DNA of 44,398 bases from positions 1 through 44,398 of the forward strand of contig CASFJS010000011.1 of NCBI GenBank assembly GCA_949295085.1, read 5' to 3'. The notes below the pieces were generated by a model, which had not been told where the DNA came from, did no database searches, and saw nothing but the letters and a program-made list of their open reading frames with translations. Positions 1 through 7,679 of this stretch are shown here, one piece after another (the stretch's first letter is position 1; every line of letters starts with the position of its first letter). Source of the stretch: an uncultured Pseudomonadota bacterium. Lineage in GTDB: Bacteria; Pseudomonadota; Alphaproteobacteria; RF32; CAG-239. A program made the position numbers and the translations under genes.

Positions 1-91
1 CCACCCGATCCCATCCCGAACTCGGTCGTTAAACCCTTTTGCGCTGATGGTACTTCGCCTTAAGGCGCGGGAGAGTAAGTCGTTGCCAGAT
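1..91 (+). rRNA. 5S ribosomal RNA (3' part, gene cut by window edge)
   Basis: The first bases carry the conserved 5S core (CCCATCCCGAACTCGG) and the 3' closing arm ends in GTTGCCAGAT. About 25 bases of the 5' end lie outside the window. It is presumably the last gene of an rRNA operon running into this window. I see no clear hairpin terminator or further tRNA in positions 92-147, so the 3' boundary is approximate. Confidence 0.9.
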
Positions 92-147
92 CTTCTAACC
101 GCTTTACGTTTCTCTTATTCCCCAACCACCTAACGCCCCGCAATAAA

Positions 148-1749
148 TTAGGATGTCAGGCTTTTATATTGTTTCCAGCCGCCGGCATAGCTTAAAACCC
201 TGTCAAAGCCGTTTTGCAGCAAAATCCGCGCGGCTACGTAGCTGGTATAGCCTTTAACACAATGCACCATGATGGTTTTGTCTTTCGGCAGTTCATTGAG
301 ACGTTCGCGCAGTTGTCCGGCCGGAATATTGACCGCGCCGTCAATATGCGCAGCCTCATACATTTCTTTGGGGCGCACGTCCAAAACCAGCATATCGCCA
401 AATTCGGTACCAAAACAAGGTTGATATAATCCGTCGCGCAGGTTCTCAATCGCCATGCCGATGATATTGATCGGATCTTTGGCACTGGAGTACGGCGGGG
501 CGTAGCAAAGTTCGGCGTCGCGCAGATCTTTGGTCGTGCCGTTGAGCCGCATGATTGTGGCAATAACATCAATGCGTTTGTCGGCGCCCTCAGTCCCGAC
601 GGCCTGCGCACCGAGAATTTTGCCTTCGTCATCATACAGTACCTTTAAGGTCAAATCTTTGGCATCGGGATAATAACCGGCATGTCCGGTGCCGTTAATC
701 AGCATTTTATGATACGGAATTTGCGCCCGTTGCAGTTGTTTTTCATTATTGCCGGTAAAAGCCGCGGTCAAGCCGCATACCTTAACCACACCGGAGCCTT
801 GCGTCGCGGTATAAGGATAAGGCTTGCCGGCAATATGGTCGGCAATCAGCCGCCCTTGACGATTGGCCGGTCCGGCCAGGGCTATCATTTGCTTTTGGCC
901 GGAAACAAAATCTTTGACCGCCACATTGTCGCCGCAAGCATAAATATCGGGAATATTGGTGCGCATAAAATCATCGGTGATGATTGAACCGCGCTCGGTG
1001 GTGGCAATACCGGCAGCCTGAGCCAGCGCTGTTTCCGGCCTGACCCCGATGGCCAAAATTACCATATCCGCCGCCAGATGTTGTCCCGAATTCAACACCA
1101 CACCGCGTTCGTCAAAGGCTTGTACCCCGTCGCCGAGATAAAGCAGAATACCGTTGTTTTTAAGCTCGCGTTGCAGTGGCTGCACCATATCCTTGTCTAA
1201 GGGCGGCAAAATCTGCGGAGCCATTTCGACCAGAGATACTTTAAGCCCCGGATGGCAAAGATTTTCGGCCGTTTCCACGCCGATAAACCCGCCGCCGACA
1301 ACCACGGCCGTTTGTGCCTGATGCGCTTTGACAAAGGCTTTTATCTTATCGGCATCGGTCAGATGTTTAAGCGTAAACCACGGCCGTTTGTCAAGTCCGT
1401 CAATCGGCGGCACGATGGGCGCCGCACCGGTAGCCAGCACCAGCTTGTCATAAGCATATTCCGTCCCGTCCGCCGCAACGACCTGTTTATTTTCCGGCAG
1501 AATAGCGGTAACTTTGCATTTGGTTTTAAGATTGATGCCAAATATTTTGCGCAGATTGTCGGTCGGTGCCACCTGCATTTTATCTCTGTTGGCAATCACA
1601 CCGCCGATATAATAGGGCAGACCGCAATTGGCAATAGATACCTCGTCAGTCTGTTCTAGAACCGTGATTTCGGCCTTATCGTCGAGTCGGCGCAACCGTG
1701 CTGCACAACTCAATCCGCCGGCGCCGCCGCCGATAATAACAATTTTCAT
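148..1749 (-). CDS. FAD/NAD(P)-dependent CoA-disulfide reductase-like oxidoreductase with C-terminal rhodanese domain
   Basis: A two-domain flavoenzyme of about 533 residues. The N-terminus has the FAD dinucleotide fold (GGGAGG near residue 7) and the motif SIANCGLPYYIGG. Its cysteine, about residue 42, is the single redox cysteine of the CoA-disulfide reductase/NADH oxidase/persulfide reductase group. A second Rossmann motif (GGGFIGVE) near residue 150 binds NAD(P)H and ACGDN near 275 is the second FAD contact. Residues about 445-533 form a rhodanese domain with VHCVKGYTS; its active cysteine is near 497. Members with this fusion reduce CoA persulfides or disulfides in the cytosol; which substrate applies here is inference. 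ATGs lie at 1758, 1752 and 1749. AAGGA abuts the first, so one of the inner two is likelier. No partner gene is linked; it stands alone behind the rRNA operon. Confidence 0.88.
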   Translation of the reverse strand: MKIVIIGGGAGGLSCAARLRRLDDKAEITVLEQTDEVSIANCGLPYYIGGVIANRDKMQVAPTDNLRKIFGINLKTKCKVTAILPENKQVVAADGTEYAYDKLVLATGAAPIVPPIDGLDKRPWFTLKHLTDADKIKAFVKAHQAQTAVVVGGGFIGVETAENLCHPGLKVSLVEMAPQILPPLDKDMVQPLQRELKNNGILLYLGDGVQAFDERGVVLNSGQHLAADMVILAIGVRPETALAQAAGIATTERGSIITDDFMRTNIPDIYACGDNVAVKDFVSGQKQMIALAGPANRQGRLIADHIAGKPYPYTATQGSGVVKVCGLTAAFTGNNEKQLQRAQIPYHKMLINGTGHAGYYPDAKDLTLKVLYDDEGKILGAQAVGTEGADKRIDVIATIMRLNGTTKDLRDAELCYAPPYSSAKDPINIIGMAIENLRDGLYQPCFGTEFGDMLVLDVRPKEMYEAAHIDGAVNIPAGQLRERLNELPKDKTIMVHCVKGYTSYVAARILLQNGFDRVLSYAGGWKQYKSLTS

Positions 1750-1828
1750 CATTCCCATCCTTTATACCGGTTAATATTTTCTGCCGTTCAGTTTAGGTAA
1801 ATTTGCCTTTTTGTGCAAATAAAAAATA

Positions 1829-1858
1829 TTGACAAAAACGATAAAAAAGTTTTAGGTT
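1829..1858 (+). promoter_or_regulatory. candidate sigma-70 promoter for the small exported protein
   Basis: A perfect -35 TTGACA at 1829-1834 is followed 18 bases later by TAGGTT at 1853-1858, a weak -10. The surroundings are AT-rich and the next gene starts at 1901. The weak -10 limits confidence. Confidence 0.35.
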
Positions 1859-1900
1859 GCTCAAAGAAATCGAATTTTTAACGCTTAAAACTATTATGTT

Positions 1901-2281
1901 ATGAAAAGGATTATTTTTGCGCTTGTCTTGACGGCACTGGCGTTTGGTATCAGGGCAAATGCCTCTCGGAAAAATTTTTCTCCTGATGATGACAGGCTTA
2001 GGGCTGCTGCGGTAAGCGTCGTTTCGGATAAACCGGGACAGGAAGGCGTACAAATCTTAAAAGATTTTGCGGCCGGTGATAACACGTATCTCTTAAATCG
2101 CAATTCTCGTAAGGACTTGCGACGGAAAGCTCTCAAAATGGCAGAGGAGCTTTATTTTAAGGACGAAATCAGCTACAGGCAATACGTAATGTTGGCCGAC
2201 GATCTGGGGCTTAAAGCCAAACCACAGTTCAAAATGTGGAACAAGCAAATGCGTATGTGGCGCAGCCAAAGCCGAAAATGA
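1901..2281 (+). CDS. small exported protein of unknown function
   Basis: 126 residues. The N-terminus is a typical Sec signal peptide: MKR, a hydrophobic core to about residue 17, and a likely cut after ANA near residue 21. The mature part is about 105 residues, highly charged, rich in Arg/Lys/Asp, with no cysteine. Its middle reads like two or three helices (DLRRKALKMAEELYFKDE). It ends strongly basic with several Trp/Met (WNKQMRMWRSQSRK). I recognise no family. A terminator directly follows and a candidate promoter precedes it, so it is probably transcribed alone. The ribosome binding site is poor, but the signal peptide fixes the start. Likely location is the periplasm, by inference. Confidence 0.7.
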   Translation: MKRIIFALVLTALAFGIRANASRKNFSPDDDRLRAAAVSVVSDKPGQEGVQILKDFAAGDNTYLLNRNSRKDLRRKALKMAEELYFKDEISYRQYVMLADDLGLKAKPQFKMWNKQMRMWRSQSRK

Positions 2282-2288
2282 GCAAATT

Positions 2289-2334
2289 AAAAAAAGGCAT
2301 CTTCTCTCGGCTGTAGGGAAGTTGCCTTTTTTTT
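2289..2334. terminator. bidirectional rho-independent terminator
   Basis: An A-run, an imperfect GGCATCTTC/GAAGTTGCC stem with a GC-containing loop, and then eight T. It lies between the stops of convergent genes (2281 on plus, 2338 on minus) and can serve both. Confidence 0.75.
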
Positions 2335-2337
2335 GTA

Positions 2338-3165
2338 TTATTTGGGTTGCTGCAAAAAATTGCCGATAGCATTGGATAAATCTTTTTGATTGCGAGCATC
2401 TTCAAAATTATGTCCGCTCTGCAAAATTTCCGCCAATTGCTTTTTCCCAGGGAAAGAGGCATACAATTCCCGAATATCCTGAGGTGCGATAATAATATCG
2501 TTTTGCGCGCCGACCAGCAAAACGTCGGCCGTAATTTTCGGCGCCAATTTGAGAGCGTCAAAATTTTTGGCATCTTCCAGCGTTTGATAGGAAATGTCTT
2601 CGTTTTGATAACGATAAGTTCCGTCTTTTTTCCATTTGCGGCAAAAATCGGACATATAGGTCATACAAGCGTCTTCCCATTTTTGGCCGCTGACCACCGG
2701 CGTTATCGGCACCAAAATCCCCACCTGTGCCGGATATTTCGCCGCATATTGCAGCACGGCGGCTCCGCCGAGAGAATGTCCGGCCAAAGCCAATGGTTCG
2801 GTATAAAAATCTTGTTTTCGAGCCCAGTCGACGACCGTTTGCAAATCATCAACAAAAGTACCCAGTCGAACGTCAGCCACTCCGCCGCCGCTTTTTCCTA
2901 AGGAGTAGCGACTGTCAAAAGTAATGACCAGATAACCGTTATCGATAAAAGCTTGTTTGGCTGCCTGCACGGCCGGATGGGTCATATTGGATGCCAGCCC
3001 GTGTTGGATGATTGCCAATTTGCCATCTTTGGCGGTTTGTTGACCGCCGATTTGCAAATAGATTTGTTCATGCCGGGCGTTTTCAATCTGCGTTTCCTTT
3101 GGCGGTTGTGATGAGCATGCGGCCAGCAGAAAAACCAGCAACAGAGGATAAAACTTTTGCCTCAT
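2338..3165 (-). CDS. alpha/beta-hydrolase lipoprotein (dienelactone hydrolase/esterase type)
   Basis: 275 residues. The N-terminus is a lipoprotein signal with lipobox LAAC and lipidated Cys at residue 17, so the enzyme is probably anchored in the envelope. The alpha/beta-hydrolase fold is marked by the oxyanion segment IIQHGLASN, the nucleophile elbow GHSLGG (Ser131), the acid in VGAQNDI (Asp223) and the histidine in SGHNFED (His252). The triad is complete, so it should be active; substrate unknown, probably an ester or small amide. The ATG at 3165 was chosen over an upstream in-frame TTG at 3168 because AGGAG sits six bases before it. It is convergent with the small exported protein upstream, sharing a terminator, and nothing adjacent suggests a pathway. 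Confidence 0.82.
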   Translation of the reverse strand: MRQKFYPLLLVFLLAACSSQPPKETQIENARHEQIYLQIGGQQTAKDGKLAIIQHGLASNMTHPAVQAAKQAFIDNGYLVITFDSRYSLGKSGGGVADVRLGTFVDDLQTVVDWARKQDFYTEPLALAGHSLGGAAVLQYAAKYPAQVGILVPITPVVSGQKWEDACMTYMSDFCRKWKKDGTYRYQNEDISYQTLEDAKNFDALKLAPKITADVLLVGAQNDIIIAPQDIRELYASFPGKKQLAEILQSGHNFEDARNQKDLSNAIGNFLQQPK

Positions 3166-3341
3166 CAAATACTCCTTTGGCTGTTATAAAAAATCACAAA
3201 ATCCACTATGGCACATGCCTGCTTAACAATACGTAAAGTTTTTAAACTTGATTTTAGAGCAGGTTTCGGAATGAATATATTTTGCAAATTGCCTGAAATA
3301 CCAAGCCAAAAGCAGTTTCCCCTTGCCAATCATAAAGAAGT

Positions 3342-3770
3342 ATGCTATTTGGAATTTATTTTAGTAACAGAACAAAATCATCCGACGTTAAATATGCCGA
3401 AGAAAATACTTCGTGTACCCCGGTAGGCGTGATAATAAATAATACGGTTTACGCCCTGCCAGTGTATGTTGACCTGCTGACGACTTGCGGCAAAGCGGAA
3501 GAATACTGCAAAACAGTATGGCGGAAGTATTGTTTGAGCGGCGACTTGCCAACGCTGGAGCAGTTGAAATCCTTAAAGAAGAATTTAGTTGCCTATAACA
3601 AGATATCGGCTTTTCTGAAAAAGGGAAAGTTAGGAGAAGACCTCCGAACGAGATTTGCGGTTTCTCATTTGCACGAGCTATCCTGCAGACAACATTGTTA
3701 TGATCTGGGAAGCGGAACAGAAAGTATTGAGCATAAATGTGTTTCAACGCTTCCCGTTATAAATCTCTAA
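3342..3770 (+). CDS. hypothetical protein, possibly a gene remnant
   Basis: 142 residues with an ATG start and a weak AAGAAG upstream. The part from about residue 30 to 95 looks protein-like (NNTVYALPVYVDLLTTCGKAE, then YCLSGDLPTLEQLKSLKKNL). It resembles the start of exported surface-type proteins seen in gut alphaproteobacteria, but I cannot name a family with certainty. The last 45 residues (HLHELSCRQHCYDLGSG and on) look compositionally different and may be read out of frame. There is no signal peptide. A good terminator begins seven bases after the stop, so a transcribed gene once ended here. The likeliest reading is a 5'-truncated or frameshifted remnant; a short functional protein cannot be excluded. 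Confidence 0.4.
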   Translation: MLFGIYFSNRTKSSDVKYAEENTSCTPVGVIINNTVYALPVYVDLLTTCGKAEEYCKTVWRKYCLSGDLPTLEQLKSLKKNLVAYNKISAFLKKGKLGEDLRTRFAVSHLHELSCRQHCYDLGSGTESIEHKCVSTLPVINL

Positions 3771-3776
3771 TTAAAA

Positions 3777-3816
3777 AACACCGGCGTCATTTAGATAGCC
3801 GGTGTTGTTCTGTTTT
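3777..3816 (+). terminator. rho-independent terminator
   Basis: Nine-base perfect stem AACACCGGC/GCCGGTGTT (3777-3785, 3798-3806) with a 12-base loop and a T-rich tail TGTTCTGTTTT. It directly follows the stop at 3770. From here to 3950 I see no gene. Confidence 0.75.
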
Positions 3817-3949
3817 AATTACTGGGTGGCGAGCTTTCGGCCAAAACAAAGACGAATATTGCCAGATAAAATTTTTTATTGCCAAACATTCCTCAAAACC
3901 AAACAAACCGCGTTATACCTTAGCAGGTTCAAACAATAACGAGGTTAAA

Positions 3950-3988
3950 ATACGTCCGCCTCGGAGTCGAAAATACCGACCCCGAGGC
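3950..3988 (-). terminator. terminator of the TolC-type lipoprotein gene
   Basis: Stem GCCTCGGAGTCG/CGACCCCGAGGC (3958-3969, 3977-3988) with one wobble and a seven-base loop, 12 bases beyond the stop of the minus-strand gene at 4001. Read on the minus strand it is followed by TATTTTAA, a modest T-tract. Confidence 0.6.
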
Positions 3989-4000
3989 AGCAAAGCCGAC

Positions 4001-5908
4001 TTACGGCACACTGGGACGAGCGTCGACATCTTCACCAATGATATCCGCTGCAATATACTCGTCCGTGCACTGACGGCCGATACAGCGTTTTAGCACGGTG
4101 GCCGTGCGTCCCTCGGTCAAACCGCGCAACTTGGTTGACGGAACATAGACATCCTTGATGCTAATCTTAAAAGTAACATAAGCGGTTGTTCCGTTTTCAT
4201 CCGTCAAATAAGCCTTAAGGGTATAAGAACCGACATTCCCCGGCATGGCCATGCCGATAAACGCGCGTTTTGGTTCATCAAACATCACCCAATCCGGCAA
4301 AGGAGAATCATCTATCAAACCGGCCTTGATGGTGACGCGGCCGCTAAAATCCATTTTATCAAAAATTTCATCGGGGATTCTGACTTCAAATTTTTGACCA
4401 CTTTCCAAAGACAGATCCGGCATCAGGCGTGACGATGACAGGTTCACCGGCGGACGTTTGGTCGGGACATCCAAAAGATACGGCCGGTTATCCGGCAAAA
4501 ACTCGCCTTTGCGCCATTTCTCGAGCACACCGCGCAGATAAACGGCAATTTTTGAGGGCTTTTCATTGAGCATATAGTAGGGAATTGCATCCATGCCCAG
4601 GGTAGCATATAAGTTTCCTAAGGCATCTTGCAAATCAATATAAGCCAGAAGCGCCTTTCCCTCATCTTCAATGGCACGGGCAGCTTCAAGCTGCGAAGAT
4701 GTTGCAAATGACCCCTTTGTAATCGTGGTATCCTCGGCAATATCTTCCGATGCCCTGGCCAGTTCATCGGCTATACGGTAGTCCTCAACTGCCGACATAT
4801 AGCGCGCCCAGGCCACATAAACCTGGGTCAACACCAAAGTAGTCATACGTTGACGCCGCAAAGCTTCTGCCTCAAAATACTTAGGATCTTTGACATTTTC
4901 AAAAACTTCCAACCCGACTTCTTTGGCCTTACGCGACCACATACGATTGTAGTATGAGGGATCTTTTCTATACTGCGCGTTGCCGGGATCGGAAAAGACT
5001 TTAAATGAGGCAATAATTTCATCGGCGTTGGTAACCAAATCACGAACCCGCAATTCGGGACGGTTGGTTAAGGCAACCCACTCCATCTCGCCCAGAGAGC
5101 TTTTGATCTCAGGCAAATCAAAATTACCGGATTCCTTTCCGACTAACGTAAACTCCGTTGACGGATGAAACCCCATTAGCGAAGCCAACCGAACCTCGGC
5201 GGTTTCAAAATCACGTTTGAGTGCCGACAATTCTTTAACCGATTCCATGTATTCACGCTTGCGCTCAAGTTCTTCAACACTCAGGCTCTTTCCTTCTTTG
5301 GCCAAATCAACTGAACGGGCGTTGAGTTCGTCGACATCAAGGGTCATATATTCTATCATGTCATCAATAACCGGCAATAAACGTTGTGCGGCCAAAGCTT
5401 TCCAATATAAAACGCGGGTTTCCTGCAAAAGATTGTGGATGACCTTGCGACTTTGCTCATAAGCAACGCTGCTTTGATACCAGTCATCCTTGCTTTGATA
5501 ATAAACCGTGCTGATATCCAAAATATTCCAGGCCAGCTTGAGTTCGGAATCCATGGCATCGGCATTGCTGGTATTGACATAACCGGCAGAAGAAAATATC
5601 TCAGGCAGGCGGTTTTCCGGATTCATGCCGAGCTCCACCATACTTTGCTGATAACTTACCAGACGCCGTGTGTAGTTATATTTGAGAGCCAAAGCAAAAG
5701 CCATGTACATATCGATCGGCCGTTCGATCCGCTGCGGCATATTGGCATACATCGACTGCATATCGGCATCAACCCGAATCGCTCTGTCCCAATCCGTATA
5801 TGCGGCAGGCGCAGGGACACCGTGTTCGACAATCGAATTGCCGGAATCCCGCGAACAAGCCGAAAACATTAAAGCCAGCATCCCGGCCACAACAACTATC
5901 TTCTTCAT
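4001..5908 (-). CDS. TolC-family outer-membrane lipoprotein with C-terminal Ig/cadherin-like domain
   Basis: 635 residues. Lipobox MFSAC puts the lipidated Cys at 18. Residues about 65-460 are long charged amphipathic helices with TolC-like features: a helical hairpin around VDELNARSVDLAKEGKSLS, ALKRDFETAEVRLASLMGF, then VALTNRPELR and a second hairpin ending in DLQDALGNLYATLGMD. This is the outer membrane factor fold of efflux and type I secretion channels. Residues about 496-585 form an added beta-rich domain (ESGQKFEVRIPDEIF, PDWVMFD, GSYTLKAYLTDENGTT) of the He_PIG/cadherin-like type. A tail with CIGRQC follows. The usual partners, a membrane fusion protein and inner-membrane pump, are absent nearby. 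The gene is divergent from two VirB8-like genes. Ordinary OMFs lack such a domain and are shorter, so the channel role is inference. Confidence 0.7.
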   Translation of the reverse strand: MKKIVVVAGMLALMFSACSRDSGNSIVEHGVPAPAAYTDWDRAIRVDADMQSMYANMPQRIERPIDMYMAFALALKYNYTRRLVSYQQSMVELGMNPENRLPEIFSSAGYVNTSNADAMDSELKLAWNILDISTVYYQSKDDWYQSSVAYEQSRKVIHNLLQETRVLYWKALAAQRLLPVIDDMIEYMTLDVDELNARSVDLAKEGKSLSVEELERKREYMESVKELSALKRDFETAEVRLASLMGFHPSTEFTLVGKESGNFDLPEIKSSLGEMEWVALTNRPELRVRDLVTNADEIIASFKVFSDPGNAQYRKDPSYYNRMWSRKAKEVGLEVFENVKDPKYFEAEALRRQRMTTLVLTQVYVAWARYMSAVEDYRIADELARASEDIAEDTTITKGSFATSSQLEAARAIEDEGKALLAYIDLQDALGNLYATLGMDAIPYYMLNEKPSKIAVYLRGVLEKWRKGEFLPDNRPYLLDVPTKRPPVNLSSSRLMPDLSLESGQKFEVRIPDEIFDKMDFSGRVTIKAGLIDDSPLPDWVMFDEPKRAFIGMAMPGNVGSYTLKAYLTDENGTTAYVTFKISIKDVYVPSTKLRGLTEGRTATVLKRCIGRQCTDEYIAADIIGEDVDARPSVP

Positions 5909-5980
5909 AAGTTTATCCCGATAAAAAACAATACCTGTTGTCTAAGTTATATCAATATTTTGCATATTAACAGTATTTAT

Positions 5981-6008
5981 TTGCTTTTATTCAACTTTGT
6001 TGTATAAA
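5981..6008 (+). promoter_or_regulatory. candidate promoter for the VirB8-like pair
   Basis: TTGCTT (5981-5986), 16 bases, TATAAA (6003-6008) in a very AT-rich divergent intergenic region (5909-6076). The expected start of transcription is near 6015, about 60 bases before the first gene. Confidence 0.35.
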
Positions 6009-6076
6009 ATTAATAAAAAAGATATTTTTATCTGCCATAATGAATTTCGGCAAACTACTAAATGTCCTGAGGTCGG

Positions 6077-6856
6077 ATGCTTGATTTATTAAATACCGTA
6101 TTCAAATACAAAGAAAAAAGAAGTCCGGACAAGCTCGGCTTGTACCCGGAGGCCATTCATACCAATGCCATGCCGGAGAGGCGCTATTTGTGGAGCTCCC
6201 GCCTGCTGGTTATTTTGGCGTCCTTGAGCATTTGCCTCAACATTATACTGGTTTGCAGCATTTATATCATGCTGCCGCAACGCAGCGCCTCGCCGCTGTT
6301 GTTTCAACATGATCCGATATTCAGCCAGTTCAGCCTGTTGGAAAAACAGGAAAGACCCGTGGCGGCCATTGATTTGTTGACAGAGGCTTTTATTGAAGAA
6401 TTTATTTTGCTCCGGCAGGTTATTACCGCCGATTACGATGAACTTTTGACCCGTTGGGGGCGCGGATCGCGACTATACTGGATGTCTTCTCGTCAGGTTT
6501 ATCAGAATTTTGTTTCCAACGATCTGTCCAATAACATTAACCAATTTAAAATGCGCGGGTTGGTTCGTTTGGCTGAGGTTGAGTGGATTAAACCGATGTC
6601 CCGCGGGTTTTGGATGGCTCAATTTATTACGATGGACTATTATCCCGGCGAGACCGTACCAATCATCAATATCTGGCGTGCGTATCTTCGGGCTTTAATG
6701 GCGCCCATTCCGTATGAAAACCGCTCTTTGCGCGAACAAAATCCGTTTGGCTTTTTGATCACCAATTTCTCAATGTCCTATGTCGGGACACCGGATGACC
6801 CGCAAGGTTACCTTAATGCTGCTCAAGATGTCAGACTTGAGCGATATGCCTATTAA
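6077..6856 (+). CDS. VirB8-like bitopic membrane protein (first of a tandem pair)
   Basis: 259 residues. A short cytoplasmic N-terminus carries RSPDKLGLYP and PERRYLWSSRLLVI. One transmembrane helix follows at about 43-66, then a periplasmic domain of about 190 residues. That domain ends in an NPFGFLITNFSMSY motif, the position where VirB8/TraE-type NTF2-fold domains carry an NPLGF motif near their C-terminus. Topology, size and this motif suggest a VirB8-like component of a type IV secretion-like or other envelope machine. This is inferred from pattern, not from a search. The next gene is its paralogue, sharing the whole N-terminal signature. GAGGT lies four bases before the ATG. No VirB9, VirB10 or VirB4 homologues are within the window. 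Confidence 0.55.
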   Translation: MLDLLNTVFKYKEKRSPDKLGLYPEAIHTNAMPERRYLWSSRLLVILASLSICLNIILVCSIYIMLPQRSASPLLFQHDPIFSQFSLLEKQERPVAAIDLLTEAFIEEFILLRQVITADYDELLTRWGRGSRLYWMSSRQVYQNFVSNDLSNNINQFKMRGLVRLAEVEWIKPMSRGFWMAQFITMDYYPGETVPIINIWRAYLRALMAPIPYENRSLREQNPFGFLITNFSMSYVGTPDDPQGYLNAAQDVRLERYAY

Positions 6857-6867
6857 AGGGGATAAAT

Positions 6868-7671
6868 ATGATTTTATCCGCCCTGTTTCATTATCGCGAC
6901 AAAAAAAGTCCGGATAAACTCGGGCGTTATCCCGGAGATTTTCACACAAAGGCTTTTCCCGAAAGGCGTTATTTATGGACATCGCGTCTGTTGGTTATTT
7001 TTGCGGTTTTGAGTCTTTGTTTTAATATGATGTTGGTGATGGTGCTTTATCTTCTGGTGCCGCAAAAAAACGCCCGGCCGTCTTTCTATGCGGCCGATGC
7101 CGGGTTTTACGAGCTCAAACAGGTGCTTCCGGCACAAGTGTTTGTTTCCTACCGGGATTTATTAAGCGAAAAATATATTGCCGACTATATTAAAATGCGC
7201 CACGCCATTCCGGTATCAACCGCCGATTTATTCTACCGCTGGGACACCAACTCTTTGTTTTACTGGTATTCGGGACTGAGCGCTTACTATACTTTTGTCA
7301 ACAATCTTGACGAAAATCAATTGAAATTATTTATCCGCCTCAAGATGAAACGCGAAGTCGAGGTTGATTTTGTCAAAAAACTGGGCGGAAATTTATGGAT
7401 GGCTCAGTTCCTCACCAAGACTTCAACCAAAGATATGCCGGAACCCGATGTGATTATATGGCGAGCCTATATTCGTATCAGATATCTGGAATTTGACAAT
7501 TATGAAGATATTGAAAAAGATGACAGGGATAAGCTCAATTACACCTCCAATCCTTTTGGCTTTAAGGTCGTGTCTTACAACGTTACCTATGCCGGAAAAC
7601 CGGAAAAATCCGACGATTATCTGACAACCGCCCGAAAGATTTTTGAAAACAAGGAAGATGTGGTCAAATAA
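6868..7671 (+). CDS. VirB8-like bitopic membrane protein (second of a tandem pair)
   Basis: 267 residues, a paralogue of the preceding gene. It shares KSPDKLGRYP, HT-A-PERRYLW-SRLLVI and a transmembrane helix at about 41-64. Its periplasmic region ends in NPFGFKVVSYNVTYAG, close to the conserved C-terminal NPLGF strand of VirB8. The middle (ADYIKMRHAI...FYRWD...WRAYIRIRY) also follows the VirB8 layout. A strong AAAGGGGAT ribosome site precedes the ATG by a few bases and the gap to the first gene is 11 bases, so the two are cotranscribed. Duplicated VirB8 genes are known in Rickettsiales type IV systems, but there they sit with other vir genes; here they do not. Function remains inference. Confidence 0.55.
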   Translation: MILSALFHYRDKKSPDKLGRYPGDFHTKAFPERRYLWTSRLLVIFAVLSLCFNMMLVMVLYLLVPQKNARPSFYAADAGFYELKQVLPAQVFVSYRDLLSEKYIADYIKMRHAIPVSTADLFYRWDTNSLFYWYSGLSAYYTFVNNLDENQLKLFIRLKMKREVEVDFVKKLGGNLWMAQFLTKTSTKDMPEPDVIIWRAYIRIRYLEFDNYEDIEKDDRDKLNYTSNPFGFKVVSYNVTYAGKPEKSDDYLTTARKIFENKEDVVK

Positions 7672-7679
7672 TTTAAGGC

